A stretch of DNA of 64,000 nt from positions 331,854,482 through 331,918,481 of the forward strand of contig CM054057.1 in NCBI GenBank assembly GCA_028641055.1, in the 5' to 3' direction. The number at the start of each line of letters is the position of its first letter. Position 1 is the stretch's first letter. Of this stretch, positions 21,970 through 33,815 are shown one piece after another. The notes beneath the pieces are model-generated. The model saw only the letters and a program-made list of their open reading frames with translations, was not told where the DNA came from and made no database searches. Position numbers and translations under genes: made by a program. The stretch comes from Alopecurus myosuroides. Its lineage: Eukaryota > Streptophyta > Magnoliopsida > Poales > Poaceae.

Positions 21970-21982
21970 GGCCGTTTTTGAC

Positions 21983-22298
21983 ACATAATTTTTTATAACT
22001 TGGTTAGATCGGAAATAGATGGTGCAATGTCTTTGGGCTTATGACCGAGGAGCCACAAGAGTGCCAAAACGTCATGGTCTTGCCGTCACCAATTGTTATT
22101 GAGATAAGCTCGTAAGAGAATGGCCCAAACCCGCCTAAACGCTATCTCTATGTTTCCATTTTAACCACGGCCACCCAAGATGGAGTGCTCCCGCAAATTC
22201 ACAGCTTGGTTGGACGGTAACCCGTGCCGTTCTCGTGTATTAGCTCATTGTTAGCAGTCCCGAAGGGCGTAAAGGGGGTAAAAGCAGCTCTTCGCCAA
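21983..22298. other. Region with no recognisable feature
   Basis: About 300 bases between the LINE tail and the next inverted-repeat element; nothing recognised. Confidence 0.4.
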
Positions 22299-22299
22299 G

Positions 22300-22467
22300 G
22301 GAAATAAATCCTATATGACCCAGAGGCTGGTACGACCCGCCGTTGGATTACATCCAGCTTAGTACGCGTGGCAAATTACGCTTGAGTCTTTGCTTTGAGA
22401 TCTGTTTATGGCCACGTGCAAGGTTCTTTACAGGGTCCACCAACGAGATCGTATAGGATTTATTTCC
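22300..22467. mobile_element. Possible MITE with GGAAATAAATCCTATA inverted repeats
   Basis: GGAAATAAATCCTATA at 22300-22315 recurs inverted (TATAGGATTTATTTCC) at about 22452-22467. The interior of about 165 bases has no ORF. A 9-bp flanking comparison (TTCGCCAAG against TCAAACAAG) is not a clean duplication, so superfamily is unassigned. Confidence 0.5.
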
Positions 22468-22779
22468 TCAAACAAGGTCCCAACTGGCCTTAGATTTGCC
22501 TCCCGCAGTCTTTTTCCGTACCTCCCTAAAAAAATGCACGCTCAACCTTCTTGAGAGAAACCATCAACACTGAAGATGTGAGGTCGTGAATGTGCTGAGA
22601 AGTGACGATTGACTTAGCTGACCAATGGGCTATGCCATGTTTAACATGTCGTGACGATTCAAACTAGCGGTGGGCTATGCTAGGCTGAACAATGGTAAAT
22701 TAGCAATCTTGGTTTTCGCTTGACTTTCACGAATCATCTGACAACTTTTCTAGAGGGAAGACTCGAGCAGAGCCCGAAT

Positions 22780-23930
22780 TTGAATTAACGAAGCCAACAA
22801 CCGGCCAGGGAATACACAAGGCCAACATTACAACACTCCACACCACACACACAGTTTACACACGGCAGATAAACGATGCTGGTAAGCCGCTTATAACACC
22901 ACGAACAACAGCAAACAGAAGATGCACAGTGAGGAATCCAACTTGAAGTCGTCAATGTCCTCTATCGCTAATGGAATTCCAGGGAAGCAGCCAAGACAAA
23001 AACTAGAGAGGCGAACCCAAGACTGACTATCCTCTTCCATGGCCGAAGGGGGACCCCTGCCCCTCGCCTTGGCTCGGAGGGCGCCGAACCGTCGGCCATG
23101 GAGATGCTCCCCCAAGAGCAAGGAAAGGGCCAAATACAGGCTGCCAAAAGAGCTAGAAACACAGGACGCCATCGTGCGAAGCCGACCTCGCCAAAAGTCT
23201 CCTTGCTGTAGACTACGGAACCATCCACGAAGAGAAGCTGCTTGGTGAGGACGAAGATATAGAAGCTGTGTCGGCGCCCAACCAGAACTAAAACGATCCC
23301 ACCCCCTCTCTCCCCCAAAGCGGTGCCTCCCAGAAGGTGACGACGCCCAGGGCCCCGCTGCCGTCCTATCCAGAGATTTGGGATTTCTTCCGGGAAGAGA
23401 GAGGGCAAGGAAGGGAGGAGAAGGAAACATCAAAGGTGCTTCTAGGGAAGACTACGACGCCCATGACGTCACCACCATCGTGTCTGAACCGGTCAGCCAG
23501 GGGTTTCTCCCGGTTTCCGCTACCACCCCCGCCACCCCCAGCCCCCAGTACACCCGGCTATCAGAGACCACCAAGGAACCGCACGAGCAGGGGGACTCGC
23601 CCGAAGGAGGAAAACGACCTTCAGATCTAGATCCAGGTAAACCTCAGCAGCTCCTGCACCATGGCCACCACCCGCCTCCACCACGCCGTCCTCACGGTCG
23701 AAGAGGAGGATCAGCGCGCGCTGCTCGCCGCAGAGCCAGCGCCGCGCACCAACCGAGGCCGCCACCTCGGCATCCGGAGTCCATCGTGAAGCCACGGAGC
23801 GACGAGGTCCTCGCCGCTGCTCTCATCGACGGCCGCGCGGCTTCCCGGCAGTCACCTCAACAGCGGAGAGAGGGGGCAACGAGGGAGGAGGGTGGCGGCG
23901 GAGCTAGGGTTTGATTCGCTATCAGAGCCG
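22780..23930 (-). mobile_element. GC-rich LINE-UTR-like block on the minus strand
   Basis: Read on the minus strand the block starts AAACCCTAGCTCCGCCGCC, continues GC-rich with phrases such as GGGCGTCGTCACCTTCTGGG, and ends GTTAATTCAAATTCGGGC. This resembles LINE or gene-derived retroposon UTR sequence. Frames on both strands (22891-23433 minus, 23378-23914 plus) have no recognisable domain. A plain host gene 5' region cannot be excluded. Confidence 0.35.
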
Positions 23931-23957
23931 CCCCAGAGGGAGCGACACGGGGGATGT

Positions 23958-23975
23958 GGGGGGGGGGGGGGGGGG
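23958..23975. repeat. 18-base poly-G run
   Basis: An uninterrupted G tract followed by AGGGGG. It may form a G-quadruplex and is a likely assembly-length error site. Confidence 0.85.
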
Positions 23976-24202
23976 AGGGGGTGCCTTTACTTCTCAGCTG
24001 TTGATCTGGCAACTTTTTGGTCTAATTAGTAGCCTAGTAGGTCAGTGCAAAAACTAGAAAAAATGCCTCTTGTAGTCTTCTTTCAAAAAGCATATGTTAT
24101 CGCAGCCATTACAATGAATGAATGAACGCATGACCGTACTGGACATATATGATCGTTGATCGACCAAGTGAAAAAATGTGATGAGATGTGAGAGTCGATC
24201 GA

Positions 24203-24658
24203 TCAGACCATCATCATGATCCTGAACTCGTCGAATGAGAGTGCGCCGTCGCCGTCAAGGTCGAACCTGCAGATCATGGCCCTGCACTCCTCCACGCCCA
24301 GCTGGTGCGACCCAAGCCTGCTCAGCGTCCGCCTCAGGCTCGCCGGCGTGATCATCGTCGTCGCCGTGTCTTCCGTCGACGACGACAACGCGTACATCCC
24401 GAACGCCTCCCTCAGACACCTTCTGCTGACTAGTACGTCGTTGTCGTCGTCTTCGTGGGGGCCGACAACTAACCTCGAGAACTCCTCTTGGTTCAGCAGC
24501 CCGTTGCCGTCGGCGTCCACTGTAGCAAGGATCGCCGCCGCCTCCTCCTCCGACACGTCCTCGCCCAGGGTTAACGCCAGGCCACACCGCAGCTCGGAGA
24601 CGGACACCTTGCCGTCGCCGTCCTTGTCGAATGCGGCGAACACCGACGATGCCTCCAT
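24203..24658 (-). CDS. Calmodulin-like EF-hand calcium-binding protein, copy 3
   Basis: A 151-residue paralogue beginning MEASSVFAAF, the most diverged of the three. Loops are DKDGDGKVSVSE, DADGNGLLNQEE and DLDGDGALSFDE, all competent by sequence; the third EF position is degenerate and contains a 3-residue longer linker (YALSSSTEDTATT). Only one start is possible here because the codon equivalent to the upstream Met of copies 1 and 2 is Leu. The TATA box near 24800-24806 and leader of about 140 bases match copy 1. Of the three, copies 1 and 3 keep a conventional promoter. Confidence 0.92.
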   Translation of the reverse strand: MEASSVFAAFDKDGDGKVSVSELRCGLALTLGEDVSEEEAAAILATVDADGNGLLNQEEFSRLVVGPHEDDDNDVLVSRRCLREAFGMYALSSSTEDTATTMITPASLRRTLSRLGSHQLGVEECRAMICRFDLDGDGALSFDEFRIMMMV

Positions 24659-24799
24659 GACCAGCGTGATCTCGATTGCCTCTTCTTCGATGATCTTGCT
24701 TGCTTTTCACCAACTTTCGCGGCTCGCTGAATTGAGAGCTGGCAACTTAGCTTGTGTGCTTGAATCGATCGATGGTAATATGGCGCGCGTGGCGACGTT

Positions 24800-24806
24800 A
24801 TATATA
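24800..24806 (-). promoter_or_regulatory. TATA box of CML copy 3
   Basis: TATATAT at the position equivalent to copies 1 and 2, next to ATGGCGCGCGTGGCGACG. Confidence 0.65.
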
Positions 24807-24839
24807 CGCAGGGGACTAGGGGAGTACGAAGTTGGTTCG

Positions 24840-25640
24840 CACAGATGAAGCAAATGTGTCAAGTCTGTTTAGCATGTACAGTATATTTATTCCCTGTTTC
24901 CTACGCGTTATAATTAGTACTACTCCTACATAATTCATGACGATCATTGAGGGTGTCGTGCATGTGTTGACCTCAATTCCGTGTGTCATTTAATTAAGCT
25001 CCATACAATTAATTTGGTCAGGGGTCAAATTCTAGTTACGACTTTGCACAGCACGTGGATTGATAGAAATGCTCAAATGCAGCTGGAAACGCGGACGACA
25101 ACGGCACGGTCGGCACCGCCGGGCGCGGTGTAAACAGCAATTGACGCCGGCGCAGCTAGGTGTGGTGTGCGCTGCACGGCACAGCAGCAGCCATCTAGAG
25201 CTTATTTGGCAGGAGAAAATAAATTAGATTCCCAGCTGCCTAATCAGTTGACTCTGTTCTGTTGTCACCCGATAATGGAACCCGGCTCGCGTCGTTTGTA
25301 AAAAAGCTGCCTAATCAGTTAAGGAGGTGCTTAACAGTAAACCGGTTTAGTTTTCTACACACCTACATAAGCACCTTGCATTTTACATGCCCTAATTGAG
25401 ATAAATATTCTTGAAAATTAATTAACCAATATTTGAGTATCGAGAGATGTCATGCAAAGCACAGCAGCCCGTCAGACTTACAGATCGAGGGAAGTAGCTT
25501 CTATGGATGCAAACCTTGATGTTTCTCCGTGTGACGAAAAGACACAAGGTCAAGGTCAAATGGTATGTATCAGAAGTAGTACTAGTCTTCCTTTCTATCT
25601 TTGGTGTTATTTCCACGTCCTTTCTGGCAAGCCGAAAGAC
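24840..25640. other. Upstream flank of CML copy 3
   Basis: Promoter-side flank with patchy similarity to that of copy 1 around 25050-25250. GCTGCCTAATCAGTT occurs twice (about 25237 and 25306). No gene seen. Confidence 0.4.
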
Positions 25641-25643
25641 ATT

Positions 25644-25784
25644 AGGCCCCGTTTGGATCGTCTTATGGATTTACCGAGCCGTAATCTTTCCTGCTGCTTG
25701 CCCAGTATTTTCTGCGTGACCTGATTAGGCCCGTAAACTTTTTCTGCCGTTTTGGCTAAAAAAGGGCAATCCAAGCGAGGTCCT
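25644..25784. mobile_element. Small terminal-inverted-repeat MITE
   Basis: The left end AGGCCCCGTTTGGATCG and the inverse of the right end, AGGACCTCGCTTGGATTG, form an imperfect inverted repeat with ATT outside both ends (25641-25643 and 25785-25787). The 141-bp element has no ORF. GGCCCCGTTTGGAT ends occur in hAT and Harbinger MITEs of grasses; the superfamily is not settled. Confidence 0.55.
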
Positions 25785-25787
25785 ATT

Positions 25788-26280
25788 ATCTTTTCCATGT
25801 CCTGGTTTCATGTGTGAGATTCTCCCCGTCGATCTCACATGGATATACATACCTACTTACAGTCCTTTTCTTAGTTTCTCTTTTGGACGGAACGTGCATA
25901 TCATGTGGTCTTACCAATTATCACCATTGTTTTATACTCTCCACTTGACAAAAGTATCAAGTATGTAAGTAGGTTGTTGTTGTTGAAATTATTGCGTCAG
26001 CACCAATCATTTTTAACCAACAATCTCTATTGGAATTTAGGGACCCACTTGGTCGCAGTAGGTGGGACTCGGATTAGTGCGAGGCAGATCTCGTAGGTGA
26101 GTCTTTCTTACCACTTGTATGAGAATGAGAAGTAGGCGCATCCCTATTTTAGCGTTCACCTCTCCATCAATGAGGCGTGTTTCGATAATGAGCCGGGTTC
26201 AAATCTATGCTGCGTTATCCTTTTTTTTTTTTTTGCCTACACACAGCTCAATGAATTTGGACAACAATTTTGGCATTAGT
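25788..26280. other. Region with no gene; T16-type tract
   Basis: No coding signal. A T-rich tract near 26220-26234 could be the tail of a reverse-oriented retroposon; GGGTTCAAATC just before it resembles a tRNA-type B box but in the wrong relative orientation for a simple SINE. Confidence 0.3.
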
Positions 26281-26297
26281 AGAAGGCAAAACGAAAG

Positions 26298-26591
26298 CAA
26301 ACCAACCTGTGGTTGGATGGTTAGGAGGGTGGTTGTACCCCCAGCCCACCAGAGTTCAAGCCTCAGGTTTGACATCTGTGTGTTGCATTTAGGCGGAATA
26401 TTCTTTCAGTGGGAGGCGATGTTCCTGTCGACAACGAGCCTCCTGTGGTGACTTCGTCAATCTCAAGACCCGCCGGCTCGGTCTCTCGGAGGTGCTCATC
26501 GGGGTAGGGGCGTGCATGTGTGCGTTCATAGGGGTGAGTGTATGCGCGTGTATATGAGCGCTTGCGTTTTTACTGTGTTTCTCAAAAAAAA
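26298..26591 (+). mobile_element. Au-like SINE with 15-bp target duplication
   Basis: The 5' part has tRNA-like pol III boxes (TGGTTGGATGGTTAGGAGGG and GAGTTCAAGCCTC). The body contains GTGGGAGGCGATGTTCC, CGGTCTCTCGGAGGTGCTC and TAGGGGTGAGTGTATGCGC, known from Triticeae Au SINEs, and it ends in an A run. The flanks AAGGCAAAACGAAAG (26283-26297) and AAGGCGAAACGAAAG (26592-26606) match at 14 of 15 bases. Confidence 0.88.
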
Positions 26592-26936
26592 AAGGCGAAA
26601 CGAAAGGCGGGTTTCGGTTCCACGCACGAGTGGAAAACAAAGCAAACAGTTTAGAATGCTTGACTTTACCTTTTTTTTTTTTTTGAAATGGAAGCCTCGT
26701 AGACCCCGACCTCTGCATCAAAATGATGCACACATCCAGGTTTTTTTATTATAGAATTAAATATTTGGGAAAGATTCCATACAAGTCATGGATCGCTTAA
26801 AGTTGCTACAAATATCAAGCACAAAACGATTACAACATCACGCATTGATACGACGTGGGTTAAGCCACCCAACTTGGCTGAAGATAGCCCGAACGACCGC
26901 CATCATTCGAAGACAACCTATATTCATAAGTCCTCG

Positions 26937-29377
26937 CTAATCAACAGGTAGTAGGAAGGACCATGTTTGGATAGAATAAATCACCTTGTTTATAACCTGC
27001 ATAAAATGAGTAATTGGTTTTTTGTCAAAAATAATATCATTACGGCAATTCCATATAGTCCATAAAACCGCGGACACACCAATCCGTATGCGTGCCTTTG
27101 TTTTAGCATCAACACCGTTTAACCATCTACCAAACATATTGCTATACTATTTGGTGGAGAAATGCTAAATATAAAATGGATTAGCCTCCAAATATCTCGG
27201 GCAAATGGGCAAGATATAAAAATATGTTGGACTGTTTCATCCGTACCACAGAAAACACATTTTTTATCCCTACCCCATCCCCGCTTAGCCAAGTTATCCT
27301 TCGTCAAAATTACTTTTCTATTAACAAATCAAAGGAATTTTTTATGGGATCTTTAGCCTCCACAAGTATTTACGTAAAAATCTTGTAGAGCCATGCAATA
27401 AATTCAGATAATATGATTTAACAGAGAACACCCCGTTAGGCGTCAAACTCCATCTAAAAGAATCTGCGTCCTGGGATAACGAAACATCCATCAGACGCTC
27501 AATCAACTCAAGCCATTTGGTTCTCCTATCCCCGGCAATGTGACACCAAAAATGAATATTAAGAGGAATATTAGATAGCATGCTTGCTACCGTAATATTT
27601 TTATGTTGTACGATGCTATATAAAGAGGGGTACATTTGTGACAACGCATTGTCTCCTAACCAAATATCCTTCCAAAACCGCATAGTTTCACCATTCCCCA
27701 AAACAAACGAGACTCTTTCAAAATAATCTTGCTTCACTCTCATCAATTCCAACGTTGTCTCAGGTAGAAGCTAGAATCGGTGGGTCTAGCTTCTACCTAA
27801 GATAACGTTTTGTCTCCTAAATATTTGTTCGTAAGAAGCTCTTGCTAGACACCTTCCTCATGAGCAATCTTAGAGAACCATTTACTAAGAAGACATTTAT
27901 TCTTAATGTCTAAAGCCTCAATACCCAACCCCCTTGATCCTTTGGTCGACAAATAATATTCCATTTCGTTAGCCTATATTTTCTTTTCTTACTATCACTC
28001 TGCCAGAAAAATCTAGATCGATAAAAGTCTAATTTTTTCCTAACCCCTTTCGGTATTTGGAAAAACGAAAGGAGAAACATAGGAAGACTAGTTAGGAAAG
28101 AATTAATCAAAATGAGACGATCTCCATATGATAATAACTTCCCAATCCAAGAACTCAACTTCTGCTCAAATCTATCTTCCACTGGCCTCCACTCACTGTT
28201 CATAAGTTTTCTATAATGGATCGAAATTCCAAGATATTTAAAAGGTAAGCTTCCTACCTCACAACCGAATATGTGTCGATAGTCATCCTGGGCATCCTTA
28301 GCCTTACCAAAACAAAATAACTCACTCTTATGAAAATTTATTTTTATACCCGAAAACTGCTCGAATAGTGCGAGAATAAATTTCATATTAATAGCCTTCA
28401 AAATGTCATGTTCCAAGAAAAGGATCGTATCATCCGCATATTACAGGATCGATACACCACCTTCGACTAGATGTGGTATCAACCCGCCAACCTGACCATC
28501 CTCCTTTGCTCGAGAAATGAGAATAGCCAACATATTGGCCACTAGATTAAACAGAATAGGAGATAACGGATCTCCTTGTCTCAAACCTTTGAGTGTTTGA
28601 AAGTAATGACCTATATCATCGTTAACTCTTATACCTACACTTTCCGCCTGAACGAAACGAGCAATCCACTCACACCAAGTAAGTGAGAAACCCTTCATTC
28701 TTTAAACTTGTTGCAAAAAGGACCAATTTACTTTATCGTATGCTTTCTCAAAATCGATTTTAAGAAGCACACCATAAAGTTTTTTTTTGTCTTTAGCACA
28801 TGAATAGTATCATGTAACACCACCACACCCTCTAAAATGTTTCTACCCTGGAGGAAAGCCGATTGTGGCGGTCGAATAACTCTACTCGCAATAGAGGTTA
28901 CCCGATTAGTTCCTACTTTTGTGAAAATCTTGAAGCTCACATTAAGAAGGCATATAGGCCTATACTGTTCAATACGGCTGGCATCCTCTTTTTTTGGCAG
29001 AAGGGTAATCACCCCAAAGTTGAGCTTAAACAATTGCAATTCCCCCTATAAAGTTGTGTGAAAAGAGCCATCAAATTGCTTTTGATGACCTCCCAAAAAT
29101 GTTGATAAAACTCCACAGGAAACCCGTCTGATCTTGGTGCTTTATTATGTTCCATTTGGGAAATTGCATCAAACACCTCCTGTTCCGTAAATGGAGCTGT
29201 TAAAATAATATTTTCCTGGGGTGTAATCTGAGGCATATCATCAGTCATTTCCTCAACTAGAGAATTTTTTTTTGGAGCCGGCGCACCAAACAGTTTCTTA
29301 TAGTATTCAGAAATAAAAACCCTCAAATTTGCCTCTCCAGCGATCGTACCCTCATCCTGCTCCAGCTGATCGTTCAC
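26937..29377 (-). pseudogene. LINE ORF2 remnant (RT to zf-RVT)
   Basis: Frames in order on the minus strand: 29377-29009 (EYYKKLFGAP, NKAPRSDGFP), 29039-28728 (ITLLPKKEDA, PPQSAFLQGRNI), 28698-28441 (RQGDPLSP), 28416-27910 (palm and thumb), 27752-27342, and 27307-26937 with the zf-RVT cysteines (CVFCGTDETVQHIFISC). A TAA at 28441-28443 lies directly before the catalytic YADD (28429-28440). Motif A region between 28700 and 28728 is frameshifted, and a hairpin insertion interrupts 27753-27807. The gene is inactive. Confidence 0.85.
27753..27807. repeat. Near-perfect 22-bp inverted repeat (hairpin) inside the LINE
   Basis: Arms 27753-27774 and 27786-27807 pair at 20 of 22 positions around an 11-base loop; the core GGTAGAAGCTAG is perfect. 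The two mismatches would be G-U-type in RNA. AACGTTGTCTC before it and AACGTTTTGTCTC after it look like a duplicated junction, suggesting a small insertion. Confidence 0.8.
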
Positions 29378-29449
29378 ACAATCATCTACTTGGCCAATAA
29401 GCAGGTGAACAATATGAGATATAACACACTAACACACAGTGGATTCACA

Positions 29450-30254
29450 AGCATCTACTTGTCCAAACCATCTACTAGCAATGGAGATCATGCAAGATAT
29501 AAATAATATATGCATATGGATAAATAAACAACTTGCTCATAGTACCAATATTCATCGGATCTCAACAAACACAATATGTATCATTACAGAACAATGATCT
29601 TGATCATGTAGGGAAGCTCACAATATGTAAAAATTATAGCACAAAGTGGAGAGAGTACCATCTAGCTACTGCTGTGGACCTGTAGTCGAAGGATGAACTA
29701 CTCACGCATCACTCCGGAGGTAGGCATGTCGGTGTAGAGCCCTCCGGTGATTATTCCCCTCTCCGACAGGGTGCCAGAAGAGTTTCAGAACCCTCCCAAA
29801 CTAGGGTTGACGACGGCGGTGATGTCTAGATGTTTCGTGAAATATCGATCGGGTATTTAGCTTTTTCGTGGCAGAAGGAATATATAGGCGAAAGGGTGGC
29901 GTGGGTGGCCACCCGAGGAGCCCACGCCACAGGAGGGCGCCGGCCAGGGGTGGGCCACGCCTTGATGTGGCGTAGCCGCCTCCTGGGTCGGCTGCTCCTG
30001 CCCTTCGGGCTTCTGGAGTCTTCTGGTGTATTATGTGCGTACGCCTATTTTCGTCCAATTCCGGCAATATTTTGCGACTAGCTTTTCTGAAAGAGAAAAA
30101 CAACAGAAAACAAGAAATGACAGTGTGGCATCTTGTTAATAAGTTATTCCTAGAAAATACATAAAAATGCTACAAAGTGTAAACAAAACATGTGGCAGTT
30201 GAAACAATAACAACATGGATCATAAAAAATTATAGATATGTTTGAGACGTATCA
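29450..30254 (-). repeat. 3' LTR of gypsy element 1, truncated
   Basis: Matches the upper part of the 5' LTR (34590-35411), including CATCTACTAGCAATGGAG, TAGGGAAGCTCAC and ACTCACGCATCACTCCGGAGG. It ends with ATTATAGATATGTTTGAGAC then GTATCA on the plus strand. Confidence 0.7.
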
Positions 30255-33108
30255 ATCATCCTCAAGTTCCTGCTCGTCCTCGAGTAGGTAAACGATAAAA
30301 CAACATAATTTTTTAGGAGACATGCCAATAACACAATCTTGATCACATACTGATGGAAAAGGCATGAACTGAATGAAGTGATCCAAGTGAATGGTCTATA
30401 GTTTGCTAACAAGTAAACTAAGAGTAAACAAAATGAATCATACAAGTGCAAACTTTCATGAATAGTACTTTGGAGACAATGAGGCTATAAGAGTTTGCAT
30501 AAAATTTAGCTCACAAAGCAATAGGTTCTAAATAAAAGTGTTTGACCAACACAGAGGAAGATTTAGTTTCAGCACTGGATTCAACTTTTTTAACATATAT
30601 ATCTCATGGATATTGTTAAGGCAAAATAATGCAATAAGTCAAAAATATCATTATATAACAACTGTTGTACCAAAGTTGGCACTAGTGTGTACTTGTGGAG
30701 AGAAAGAAGTAGGAAAACTGACTCAACAATAAAGTAAAAGAAAGGCCCTTCGCAGAGGGAAGGAGGTATTAAATCATGTGCTAGAGCATTTAAGTTTTGA
30801 AAAACATATAGAGAGAGTATAAAATATTTCACACTCCTCCCAACCTTTGCTATCACTAACCATGGCTAACCGAATCCTCAGATGCCTGCCAACAATCACA
30901 TACCATGGAGGAGTGTCTATTTTTGGGTGTAGGTGTGTATGTTAATGGTCAATGAATCAGGAAGTAGACAATATATTAAGTCACAAGTTAACTATACTTT
31001 ACAAGAGTGGCTCCCATGAAGGACGTTATTTCTGCTGTGGTTAGTAGATCATCCCTCTTCTCTTTTTTACACACTTATGAACTTTACTTAACTGATAAAC
31101 CATTGGAAAAAGAAGTGAAGAGAATTTTGTAGTAACCAAATTTGGGGCTGGGCACATCGTTGCCAGCTCTTCTAGCGAATTGGATAAGCGGATGTATATG
31201 CCACTAGTCTAGATGTGTAAAGTCTAATCAAGAAGCGAAATAAAGACTGTCTACCCGCATCCTCATGAGCTGGTAAACAGTGACACAAAAAGGGAGTATA
31301 TGAGTTTTGAATATGTAGTTATGGTGACACATGAAAAATTTACTTGGAGTGGCAGAGAAATACCATATAATAGGTAGTTATGGTGGACACATATGGCATG
31401 GATTTTAGCTCAAGGGTTTTGGATGCACAAGCAGCATTCCCGCTTAGTACATAGTTTCGTTTAGCAAGGTTTTAAAGCAAACACAACTATCAACCGATAC
31501 AGCAAGGACTTATATAAAAAACATGGTTGAAGAATTACGAAGACTCCACATTGTCTTTCTTGTTAACCAAAACCTTTTACTAGAAACTATCAGACTTTGG
31601 AACTACCAATGATACAAACGGAATATCAACAAGGTTTACGGTAGTTCTTCACTAATATCCATTCCTTACATGATACATAAATTTAAACATTACTTACTTG
31701 GTAACTCAAAACAATAGACAAACATCAAATTACTCAAGACAGTGATGTACAAGACTTATGTAAGCATTCTATTATACCATACCACATGCAACATTTTTTG
31801 TTCAGCAAAACACCAATCAACTTATTTATAAACTCTCCAAACAAATATAGGTGAAGCAAGAGAGTAATTTCTTCAAAATAAATTAATAGCTCTGACAACA
31901 GATATATGAAAACATAGATGTATAAGTTCTAGCAGTAGCAAACAGAAATATTCAATAAATATAAGCGAAGCACATGAGTATTCTAATGAAAAATTGGAGC
32001 GTGTCTCTCTCTCAAACAAGAATTCTAGGATCCAACTAGTATAGAGAAGAAAACAAAACATAAACAAACTGAAAACAAAAACACACGGACGCTCTAAGAA
32101 AAGTACACAATATGTGACCGAATAAAAATATAGTCTCACTAGAGATGACGTGATAATTTGCCGATGAAGAAGAGCTTAGACGCTTGAGTCTTCTTGAATA
32201 TTTTGGGGAGGTACAGAGGAGTTTCCCCAAGCTTAAGATTTTCACTCTTCTTGATCTTTCATTATCATCCTTCTCGGTTAACACTTGAAAACTTACTTCA
32301 CATCAAAACTTCAATGTTTTTCTCATTAGCGGGGTTAGTGCATCAAAAAATAATATCACTTGGTTCCTTTTGGACAATTTTTTTAAAAGAAATTACTTTC
32401 AAACATTATCTACTTTTACTAGAATTAAGTGAAGCTCTTTCACCCTAAAAGAATCCACTCAAAACTCGTAAAAGAGAGAATATAAAATAAAGACATAATT
32501 TGTCAAAACCAGAACAACCCGTAAAGAGCTTTTTTTGGGGCACTTATGTTGGTCAGATCGAAAAACTTAAGTCTAACAAATTATAGCTACATGTATCAGG
32601 AATATGCACACAAAATTTCAGATCAAAATCACCTTTTGATAAGCGTGTGGAATTTTTCTAGTGAATATCAAAACTCTGTTACTGCGCAGTAATCCCAATA
32701 AAAGTACCTTCTAGTCATTAGAGACTTTTCTTGGCACAAAAAACAACAATAAAATATACAAAGATGTTATTACCGAAGCAACAATCATCTTGACTCAACA
32801 AATCAAAAATAACATAAAATAAAAAAATGACGGTTTGCCTCCCATAAGCGCTTCTCTTTAACGCCTTGTAGTTAGGAACAAATAGTGAATCAAGTACTAT
32901 CAAGACCAAAAACATCAACATCCTCAATATATTCATCAACCATATAACTAGTTCCATGAGATATGTTGATTTTATGGAAGCCTTGAGAAGAAATTTTAGA
33001 CAAAACATTGCATGATTTATTTACTAGCCCACGAAACTCTTTCTCAATTTCAGTTGTTGTTTTCTGATTATGTACTTTGGGCACACATATGAACTTCTTT
33101 ACCTTGTA

Positions 33109-33660
33109 TTAATGATACTCTTTCTTTCCAGTTTTAAGTGAGACAAAATTAGAGCATAAAGAATCAATAACTCCCTCTAATTCTAAAATCCTGGAATTGT
33201 GATCATCATGGATAGTCATAATCTTTTCATTAACTTTTCCCAAAGATTCACCAAATTTACTAGTACTGTCATGGAGTTCTTCTATGTAATCAATTTTATC
33301 CTTACTTGGGATGCTTTTCTCTATAGATTCTAGTTTTTTCATAATATCCTCAAGAGAAAATTCAGTTTTAATATTACTAATAGGTGGTGTCCCAATTAGG
33401 CTTTCAATGATGTAACTTGCTTCTAAAGCAGGGGTACCTAGAAAGTTTCCTCCTGTTAAAGTGTCCAAGACATATCTATACAAATTGGTAATGCCAACAT
33501 ATAAGTTCCTAATAAGGATTGTAGTGGAATGTTTTTAGCACACCTTTTATGAGCATTGTTAAGTCTATACCAGACATATTTTAAACTTTCTCCCCTTGTT
33601 GCTTAAAGGTACGAACTTCAACCTCAGGAGATGAAACATAATAAGTTGAACCAGACATGA
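33109..33660 (-). pseudogene. Gag remnant of gypsy element 1
   Basis: A frame at 33483-33109 (124 codons, YRYVLDTLTGGNFLG) is preceded by a frame starting at 33660 (MSGSTYYVSSPEVEV) and separated by stops. It resembles the N-terminal gag region of Triticeae gypsy elements. No zinc knuckle is seen. It lies just downstream of the primer-binding site in element sense, where gag is expected. Confidence 0.55.
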
Positions 33661-33815
33661 TGATAAAACTGAAAATAAAATAAATGCATGATTTTTGTGT
33701 GTGTGTTTTTTTTGGGTTTTAGATCAAACAAAGTAAAACAAAAATAAAACAAGCAAGAAAAAAACAAAATAAAGTGCTTGGAAGTGTGAGACTCCCCTAT
33801 CTGGAGATTGCAGTA

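Larger units (their letters stand above)
26671..29377 (-). mobile_element. LINE, minus strand, broken and 5'-truncated
   Basis: A run of 14 T at 26671-26684 is the poly(A) tail on the opposite strand, followed by a grass LINE 3' UTR (inverse of CCTCTGCATCAAAATGATGC). ORF2 pieces follow continuously to about 29377, where homology ends inside the RT N-terminal region. The element lies next to the truncated 3' LTR of the gypsy element starting at about 29450. No target duplication was found at the 5' side. Confidence 0.82.

Noticed and set aside
22968..23408. Minus-strand 146-codon and 180-codon frames as a host gene
   Set aside because: They overlap in different phases, have no domain and lie in UTR-like repeat sequence.
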